Assembly: GCA_021325145.1 (NCBI GenBank)
Contig: JAJPHR010000034.1
Span: 1-64,000, forward strand
Length of the DNA stretch: 64,000 nucleotides
Reading direction: 5' to 3'
DNA from: Verrucomicrobiota bacterium
GTDB lineage: Bacteria; Verrucomicrobiota; Verrucomicrobiia; Limisphaerales; Pedosphaeraceae
Under the pieces are notes generated by a model. It made no database searches and was not told the DNA's origin. It saw only the letters and a program-made list of their open reading frames with translations. The first letter of the stretch is position 1. Every line of letters starts with the position of its first letter. The position numbers were made by a program, and so were the translations under genes. Below, one piece after another: positions 38,319-44,600 of the stretch.

Positions 38319-38405
38319 TGGCGGTTGGGGCAGGACTTGCACCCGCACAGGTGTTACCCTCACTCGGTTTTCGGGACCGGGACAATTCTATTCTGTCACC
38401 CAACC
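38319..38405 (-). tRNA. non-canonical tRNA-Ser(CGA)
   Basis: Acceptor GGTTGGG/CCCAACC, D-stem GACA/TGTC with loop GAATAGAAT, anticodon loop CCCGAAA (anticodon CGA, C33), long variable arm containing AGGGTAACACCT, T-stem GCGGG/CCTGC with loop TGCAAGT. Discriminator G, CCA encoded. Long arm and G73 fit serine. Confidence 0.8.
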
Positions 38406-38422
38406 GGAAATGGAATTGACGA

Positions 38423-38496
38423 TGGCTGCCGGACCTGGACTCGCACCAGGACAAGCGGTTTAACAAACCGCCGTGCTACTTTGACACTATCCGGCA
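38423..38496 (-). tRNA. non-canonical tRNA-Asn(GTT)
   Basis: Acceptor TGCCGGA/TCCGGCA, D-stem GTG/CAC with loop TCAAAGTAG, anticodon stem GCGGT/ACCGC with loop TTGTTAA (anticodon GTT), variable TTGT, T-stem CCTGG/CCAGG with loop TGCGAGT. Discriminator G and CCA. Confidence 0.84.
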
Positions 38497-38497
38497 A

Positions 38498-38574
38498 TGG
38501 CACTGCCGGCAGGATTTGCACCTGCCTGAATTCGTTTAGAAGACGAATGCCTCATCTCGCTCGGCCACGGCAGC
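38498..38574 (-). tRNA. non-canonical tRNA-Arg(TCT)
   Basis: Acceptor GCTGCCG/CGGCAGT, D-stem GCC/GGC with loop GAGCGAGATGA, anticodon stem TTCGT/ACGAA with loop CTTCTAA (anticodon TCT), variable TTCAG, T-stem GCAGG/CCTGC with loop TGCAAAT. Discriminator G, CCA encoded. One base separates its CCA from the 5' end of tRNA-Asn. Confidence 0.83.
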
Positions 38575-38586
38575 AATCAAATAAAG

Positions 38587-38662
38587 TGGTCGGAATGGCA
38601 GGATTTTCACCTGCGGCCTCCCGGTCCCAGGCCGGGCGCTCTAAAGACTGAGCTACACTCCG
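38587..38662 (-). tRNA. non-canonical tRNA-Pro(TGG)
   Basis: Acceptor CGGAGTG/CATTCCG, D-stem GCTC/GAGC with loop AGTCTTTA, anticodon stem CCCGG/CCGGG with loop CCTGGGA (anticodon TGG, C33), variable AGGCC, T-stem GCAGG/CCTGC with loop TGAAAAT. C1-G72 and A73 fit proline. 56 is A and D-loop 19 is T, a compensatory swap. Confidence 0.82.
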
Positions 38663-38763
38663 ATAATAAAATTCTGCCCCGGCCGGTGCACAGGCGGGCG
38701 GCCGGGGACTTGGTTTTGTAGATGCGGGTGATGGCCGTCCTTGGACAGACATTCCGCAGAAGT

Positions 38764-38838
38764 TGGCGCTCCCGGTGGGACCTGCACCCACACTCTTCCC
38801 GCAGACAACGGGTTGCTTTTCTATTCAGCTACGGGAGC
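38764..38838 (-). tRNA. non-canonical tRNA-Asp(GTC)
   Basis: Acceptor GCTCCCG/CGGGAGC, D-stem GCT/AGC with loop GAATAGAAA, anticodon loop TTGTCTG (anticodon GTC) on CCCG/CGGG, variable AGAGT, T-stem GTGGG/CCCAC with loop TGCAGGT. Discriminator G and CCA; G73 fits aspartate. Confidence 0.8.
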
Positions 38839-38906
38839 CCGCTAAGTTTGGAATTCAGAAGGCGGAGTGTTGAATGGAATGAACACTCGGCACTTCGAGC
38901 CAAAGC

Positions 38907-38979
38907 TGGAGGCGGGGGTGGGAGTTGCACCCACGAAAGCTGAGCTTATGAGGCTCGCTTGAATCTCATTCTCCCCGCA
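38907..38979 (-). tRNA. non-canonical tRNA with anticodon CAT (Met), T1/C72 mismatch
   Basis: Acceptor TGCGGGG/CCCCGCC with the first pair mismatched, very small D-hairpin GAAT/ATTC with loop GAG, anticodon loop CTCATAA (anticodon CAT) on GAGC/GCTC, variable of 6 nt, T-stem GTGGG/CCCAC with loop TGCAACT. Discriminator T, CCA encoded. The unpaired 1-72 position is initiator-like. Confidence 0.78.
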
Positions 38980-38995
38980 GTAAATAGGCGAAAGC

Positions 38996-39085
38996 TGGTG
39001 GGAAGTGCTGGTAACGCTCCAGTTCGTCGCTTCCGATTTTGTTTAACGACACCTGATTTACAGTCAGGCAACCGGATCACCGCCC
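38996..39085 (-). tRNA. non-canonical tRNA-Tyr(GTA) with collapsed D region
   Basis: Acceptor GGGCGGT/ACTTCCC (one mismatch, one G-T), only 10 bases (GATCCGGTTG) before the anticodon stem CCTGA/TCAGG, loop CTGTAAA (anticodon GTA). Long variable arm with GTCG/CGAC ends, T-stem ACTGG/CCAGC with loop AGCGTTA. Discriminator A, CCA encoded. No normal D-arm can be drawn. Confidence 0.75.
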
Positions 39086-39161
39086 AATTAAATGTAGAGT
39101 TGAGAATGCGGAGTGCGGAATGGGAAGATCTTCCGCACGGCACGTCATGCCGGGCCAAAGT

Positions 39162-39239
39162 TGGTAGCGGGGATGGGAATCACACCCATCTGAAGGAGTT
39201 TATGAGGCTCCTCTCTGTGCTTTAGTCGAGTTCCCCGCA
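39162..39239 (-). tRNA. non-canonical tRNA with anticodon CAT (Met), T1/T72 mismatch
   Basis: Acceptor TGCGGGG/CCCCGCT with the first pair mismatched, D-stem CTC/GAG with loop GACTAAAGCACA, anticodon loop CTCATAA (anticodon CAT), T-stem GATGGG/CCCATC with loop TGTGATT. Discriminator A and CCA. Here 56 is T and the D-loop offers AA for an A19-T56 pair. Confidence 0.78.
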
Positions 39240-39287
39240 ATGAAAATTAACTTCTCCAAAAATGGCGGTTTGCGAAGGCGTGACCTG

Positions 39288-39341
39288 AAAAGGACATCCG
39301 TCGCGTGGAACCTCGCTTTGCTCGGGTTTCAAGCGACGGAT
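39288..39341. repeat. perfect hairpin between tRNA genes
   Basis: CATCCGTCGC and GCGACGGATG form a 10-bp stem around a loop of about 28 bases that itself contains AACC/GGTT arms. Confidence 0.6.
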
Positions 39342-39414
39342 GGTGCGGTTGCCGGGAATTACACCCGGACATGCTCCGTGGCGGGGAGCCATTCTGTTGT
39401 TAAATCACAACCGC
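39341..39414 (-). tRNA. non-canonical tRNA-Gly(GCC)
   Basis: Acceptor GCGGTTG/CAACCGC, D-stem ATT/AAT with loop TAACAACAG, anticodon stem GCTCC/GGAGC with loop CCGCCAC (anticodon GCC, C33), variable ATGT, T-stem CCGGG/CCCGG with loop TGTAATT. Discriminator A, CCA encoded. 56 is T and 19 is A, a compensatory swap. Confidence 0.82.
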
Positions 39415-39487
39415 AAAATTTGTATTTTGTTGCCATCGCAAATCAATCCACGCACCGTTTTCAACGATTTTGAAAACGATCAAGCAA

Positions 39488-40435
39488 ATGTGGCGCCGCC
39501 TGGTTCCTGTCCTGGCGTTTGCAGGAGGACTGATGATGGCAAACGGCGGTTTGATTCCGAAACAAGTCGCGTTTTCCGATCCACAAGTCGAATCGCTGCT
39601 AAAGGCGGTCGAACAAGTTGACCGAACTTCCCTGGGCTTTACGCAGATCACCACCAACATGGTGTTGACGCTCGAACCTGGAGCTGGCTCCGGCGGACCT
39701 TACGACGTGATGTTGCACGTTTACAGCGATACATCGCGAACGATTGCTTTTCGCAAGACCGGGTCGGGATACCGTTGGATTTCCGAACAGGAAACGTACA
39801 CAGGGCCCAAATGGTATAAGATTGCTGGAGACACCTTTCGAGAATCCATAACCATCGAGTATCAAACCGAAAAGGTGGATGGCATTCCAACCAACGAGCT
39901 CTATATCCGATATACGGGGAATGACACGAATCTAACTCACCGCGCATTGGGTCTGGCTGAAGCCCGAGACATTCTGGAAAAATGGAGGGTAACGCCAGTT
40001 GAGCCGGAGCCGGAAGCGAATGCCGAAGGTTTTGACCTTATTGGGGTATTTGCACTGTGTCTGCTGCTCGTGTTACTGGGCCTTGGCCTGCTGGTCCTGA
40101 TAGCCGGCGCCGCATGCATGGGGGCCGCCAGCATGATGCTGGCGGCGGGGATATTGTCGGCTTCCCTCGTCGTCGGCATTTTACGCCGGAGTTTTTCCGC
40201 GGGCTTTCGGGCTTTGTTCATCCAGGTCGGGGCATTGGCCGGATTCGTTGCGGGCGTCGGGGCGACCGCTTGCATCATTTGGGCCGCAAAGACCGGTTGG
40301 GATTCGTCTATGCGCTGGATTATCGGGATTGCCCTCGGGGCCCTGATTGGGACTCTTTATGGGTGGTGCCTTGGCCTGGTTTGGGGCCGGATTGCGCAGG
40401 CACTGACGCGGCGCGTAGAGAATCAGAGAAAGTAA
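39488..40435 (+). CDS. membrane protein of unknown function
   Basis: 315 residues, family not recognised. Signal or first membrane segment (VPVLAFAGGLMMANGG), then a soluble domain to about residue 180. Four or five membrane segments follow (LIGVFALCLLLVLLGLGLLV, MMLAAGILSASLVVGIL, VGALAGFVAGVGATACIIW, IGIALGALIGTLYGW), ending in a basic tail. ATG 39488 is chosen over an upstream TTG. It is read away from the tRNA array. Confidence 0.7.
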   Translation: MWRRLVPVLAFAGGLMMANGGLIPKQVAFSDPQVESLLKAVEQVDRTSLGFTQITTNMVLTLEPGAGSGGPYDVMLHVYSDTSRTIAFRKTGSGYRWISEQETYTGPKWYKIAGDTFRESITIEYQTEKVDGIPTNELYIRYTGNDTNLTHRALGLAEARDILEKWRVTPVEPEPEANAEGFDLIGVFALCLLLVLLGLGLLVLIAGAACMGAASMMLAAGILSASLVVGILRRSFSAGFRALFIQVGALAGFVAGVGATACIIWAAKTGWDSSMRWIIGIALGALIGTLYGWCLGLVWGRIAQALTRRVENQRK

Positions 40436-40436
40436 A

Positions 40437-40486
40437 GGGCCGGGAGCTGCGTCGGATGTTAGCCGTCCGCAAAGACCTCCCGGCCC
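40437..40486. terminator. GC-rich inverted repeat after the membrane-protein gene
   Basis: GGGCCGGGAG and CTCCCGGCCC arms with a 30-base loop, directly after the stop codon. There is no T-run, so termination is uncertain. Confidence 0.4.
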
Positions 40487-40795
40487 GCGCCATTACAATA
40501 AAGAACAAACACCTCTTGCTATCTTGCGATACCAACCCGCGGTTTCACGGCGGCTGTTTCGGTGTTTGGGGGCACACCTCCTCCGAAGCCCTTAAATTGT
40601 AAAATTCGGGTAAATCGTTCCGGCGGCTTGGCGGGTCGCTCAGGGGCACACCACACCGGTGGCGGGCCAAGGCCCGCCTGCGCCAGATTCAAATTTGCGC
40701 CAGGGGACATCATTTAGATGTCGCGATCTTCTCTTTCACAGTTGATTCACATTTCGTTGTTGTTGTTACAGTCGTTGAGCCATTCTGAGTGATGC
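40487..40795. other. intergenic, nothing recognised
   Basis: About 310 bases without a supported gene; contains TTGTTGTTGTTACAGTCG and other simple stretches. Confidence 0.4.
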
Positions 40796-40838
40796 AGGAA
40801 AACAAAAGACCCTGCTTACTTTCCGGTAAGCAGGGTCT
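40796..40838 (-). terminator. strong rho-independent terminator on the minus strand
   Basis: 13-bp perfect stem AGACCCTGCTTAC/GTAAGCAGGGTCT with a 6-base loop, followed on the minus strand by TTTTGTTTTCC. No protein-coding gene lies immediately upstream on that strand. Confidence 0.75.
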
Positions 40839-41090
40839 AAAATCCTTTAATCGATTCTGGTTACCTGCTTACCTCATGACTATCCAAATTGGCCCCGGGC
40901 CGTTGCACTTTATAAGAGTGGGATAGTCTGAGACTAAACGCACAACCGCGGCCTGGGCGGCTATGACGTGTCGCGCGTGCGACCGGCATCGTCGGCCAAA
41001 TCTTGGTTGATATGTCTAAACAGGTTTTCATCGAACGTCTTCATAATTAAATCAACTCGGTTTAAAATGCAACTAATACTTTCGAGGGCG
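40839..41090 (-). ncRNA. candidate small RNA ending at a terminator
   Basis: A minus-strand transcript ending at 40796-40838 would contain GGTAAGCAGGTAACC (sharing the terminator wording), a 51-base fold at 40878-40928 with stem GACTATCC/GGATAGTC, and a 27-codon frame from ATG 41045 (first residues MKTFDENLFRHINQD). The 51-base fold holds an arm CACT/AGTG with loop CTTATAA, identical to the anticodon loop of the TAT tRNA. Function unknown. Confidence 0.35.
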
Positions 41091-41426
41091 CGAGTATTTT
41101 AAATACTGATATTCGGATGGGTGGATGGGAAGGAGGGAAGCGCCAAACGCGAGGATCCAAACACCAGTAAAGCTCCAATGGGGAAAGCCCCCAAGCGGCT
41201 GCGAGGCGGTTACGAGGCGGATTACGCCTGGAGGGATACTGTTGACAATCTTAAATAAGTGGATAAAACTGCATGGCAGAATGCAAGCCATGATTGGTCA
41301 CAAGAGGGCGCCGGCAGCGCGTTCCCGCCAGATGGCGAGCGCGGGTTGTAGGAATTCCCTCATGGCATTGAGCCGGGTTAAAGCAAAATTAAACCAGAAC
41401 GAACCAACAATTAAACCAAATCCGGG

Positions 41427-41456
41427 TTAGTCCGGGTTAGTCCGGCTTAATCCGAC
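41427..41456. repeat. short tandem repeat GTCCGGGTTA
   Basis: Three imperfect units of TCCGGGTTAG/TCCGGCTTAA, preceded by ATTAAACCA-type direct repeats. Confidence 0.6.
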
Positions 41457-41528
41457 CTCAAAAAAATAGGCGCAAGGCAAACGCGGCAAGTCCAGGCATC
41501 TAGGCCAATTTTAGTTTTTCCCGGAATA

Positions 41529-41555
41529 ACCGAGCCTCCTCACGTCGGCTGCTGC
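41529..41555. repeat. dispersed repeat family B, single arm
   Basis: Core GAGCCTCCTCACGTCGGCTG, about 80 bases upstream of the large fusion gene. Confidence 0.65.
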
Positions 41556-41630
41556 GAATTGAATCCAGCGGGGCGGGGAGTTTTGTGATGGCAAGGAGGC
41601 CGGCAATTCGATACAATGGCCGCATAGCAC

Positions 41631-44600
41631 ATGAACATGAAACGATACTTGAGCCGACTGGTGGTTTGCGCTTTGTGGGCGGGCATTTTAATTGATTCGC
41701 GCAGCGCGGATTTCGTCGTTTATGAGGGCAAGGCGGGCCCGGGGTTGGGGAAGCATGTGGTTTTGATCAGCGGGGACGAGGAATATCGTTCGGAGGAATC
41801 GCTGCCGCAGTTGGGGAAGATTTTGGCGGAACGGCATGGGTTCAAATGCACGGTGTTGTTCGCGATTAATCCGACGAATGGAACCATTGATCCGAACGTG
41901 CGAAACAATTTGCCGGGAGCGGAGGCGTTGGATTCTGCCGATGTGATTGTGATGTTGACTCGGTTTCGAGATTGGCCGGATGCGCAGATGAAGCATTTTG
42001 TGGAGGCGTATCTGGCGGGGAAGCCAATCATTGCGTTGCGGACGAGCACGCACGCGTTCAATTTCGACAGCGGGCCGAGCGCCTATTCCAAGTTTAGTTG
42101 GAACAGCAAGGAATGGCCGGGTGGGTTTGGCAAACAAGTGCTCGGTGAAACGTGGGTGGCGCACCACGGCGAACACAAGAAGGAAGCCACGCGCGGTATC
42201 ATCGAACCTGCGGCGAAGGAGGATCCGATCCTGCGCGGGGTGACCGATTTGTTTGGCAATGCGGATGTGTATGCGGCCAATCCGCCGCCAGACGTGAAAG
42301 TGCTGGTGCGCGGGCAGGTGTTGTCCGGGATGAATCCCGCCGATGCGCCGGTGGTCGGGAAAAAGAACGACCCGATGCAGCCGGTGGTGTGGACGCGGTT
42401 GTACGCGAACGAGGCAGGCAAAACCAACAAGGTGCTTTGCACGACAATGGGCGCGGCGACCGATTTGGAGAATGAGGGGCTGCGGCGGTTGATGGTAAAT
42501 GCAGTCTATTGGGCGGTTGGATTGGATGTGCCTGAGAAGGCAGACGTCACCTGCGTGGGCGAATACAAACCAACGATGTATGGATTCAACGGGTTCATCA
42601 AAGGCGTGAAGCCGGCCCAACTTGAGTACGAAGTAAAAGCTCCGGAACTTAAAAAAAAAGCCGCTGAACACGGAGCCGTAGCCCCGAAGGGGGACGACCT
42701 GTTGAAGCCGCAACCACGTCCGGCGCGCCCGGCGCTGCCGGCGAGCCAGACGCCGCTCGAGTTCATCCCGGGCGAACGCATCGCATTCCTGGGGAATTCG
42801 CTGGCGGAGCGGATGAACCTTTACGGGTATTTCGAGGCGCTGTTGCACTCGCGGTTTCCGAAGCTGGGACTGGTCGTGCGGAACTTTGGACGCCCGGCGG
42901 ACGAAGTGGCGATCCGGCAGCGCTCGAACGATTACACCAAGCTGGATGATCCCCTGGGTGCATTTGGGGCGGACACGTTTTTGTGCTTCTTCGGGTACAA
43001 CGAATCGTTTGCGGGGCCGACGGGCGTGGAGAAGTTCAAGGCGGACTACGAGCAGTTTCTGAAGGATTACCGCCAGCAATATCCGCGTGATGACAGCGGC
43101 GCCGCGCCGCGGTTCGTGCTGATTTCGCCGGTGGCTTTCGAACCGACCGGCGATCCATTGCTGCCGGACGACAAGGTGGAGAACGCGAACCTGAAACTTT
43201 ATGCCGCAGCCGTCGGTGAAGTGGCGAAAAAACACGGGCTGGCGTTCGTCGATTTGTTTACGCCCACGGAGAAGTTGTTCGCACAAAAGGCCGGGCTGCA
43301 ATACACCATCAACGGCTGCCATCTGAATGAAGCGGGTGATCGCGAGGTGTCGCAGTTGCTTGATTTTCGGTTGTTTGGCGGGAGCAATCCGGCGCGGATC
43401 GGCTCGCCCAAGTTCGAGCAGTTGCGCGCGATGGTGAACGACAAGTCGTGGATTCACCGCCAGGACTATCGCATGATCAACGGCTGGTATGTGTATGGGG
43501 GCCGGCGCACCTACGATACCGAGACATTTCCGCGCGAGATTTTGAAAATCCGCGCGATGACCGATGTGCGGGACCGGTTGATCTGGCAGATCGCGCAATC
43601 GAAGGAACTGGTGACCGCGCAGCCCGACGACAGCAAGACCGGCGAACTTTACACGCCGCCGACATTGTTCGGCGCGCGGGAATATTCGGAGCCGAAGGAG
43701 TTGAAGTATCTGACCCCGGAGGAATCGATCGCGGAGATGAAAGTGCCGCCGGGGTTCGAGGTGAATCTGTTTGCGAGCGAGCGCGAGTTTCCGGAACTCG
43801 CCAAGCCGGTGCAACTGAATTTCGACAACAAAGGCCGGTTGTGGGTTTCGTGCATGCCGACTTATCCGCAATGGAAGCCCGGCGATCCGCGCCCAAGCGA
43901 CCGGTTGTTGATTTTGGAAGACACGGACGGTGATGGGAAGGCGGACAAGTGCACGGTGTTTTATAGCAAGCTGCAATGTCCGGTGGGATTTGAGTTCTGG
44001 AACGGCGGGGTGTTTGTGGTGGATCAACCGCACATTTTGTTTCTCAAGGACACCAACCACGACGACAAGGCGGACGTGGTCGAACAGTGGACCGACGGCT
44101 GGGCGACGGACGACACGCATCATTGCGTGAACGCGTGGGAGTGGTCGCCGGGCGGGTTGCTGCACATGCTGGAGGGCGTGAACATGTCCACGACGGTGGA
44201 AACACCGTGGGGTCCGCTGCGCAACCAGGGAAGCCCGGGGGCGTATGTGATCGACCCGCGGACGTTGAAGCTGCGCCATTATGTGACGCCGGGCTACGGG
44301 AACCCGTGGTGCTATGTGTTCAACTGGTGGGGGCAGGGGATCGTGGGCGACGGCACGAGCGCGCAACAACATTGGGACTCGCCGCTGTCGGGCGCGCAAT
44401 TCAACGGGCGGCGTGGATTAAATACTGTGTTTAACAATGAGGGGATGCGCCCGGTGGTGGGCAGCGAGTTTCTTTACAGCCGGCAATTTCCGGAGGAGGT
44501 GCAGGGCCAGTTCATTTACGCCTGCGTCATCAACATGAACGGGCTGACGCGGTTCGAAATCCACGATGACGGCTCCGGTTACTCCGGGCACCGAATGAAG

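Noticed and set aside
26671..39414. CRISPR array interpretation of the repeated short motifs
   Set aside because: Repeated units are tRNA T-arms at irregular spacing with fully folded genes between them; no constant repeat-spacer pattern and no cas genes.
26671..39414. Random tRNA pseudogene graveyard
   Set aside because: Stems are intact, CCA is encoded and 18-55/19-56 changes are matched, which decay would not produce; a few members are nevertheless degenerate.
41688..44399. 903-codon minus-strand open frame opposite the fusion gene
   Set aside because: Arg/His-rich shadow with no domain; the plus-strand protein has clear motifs.
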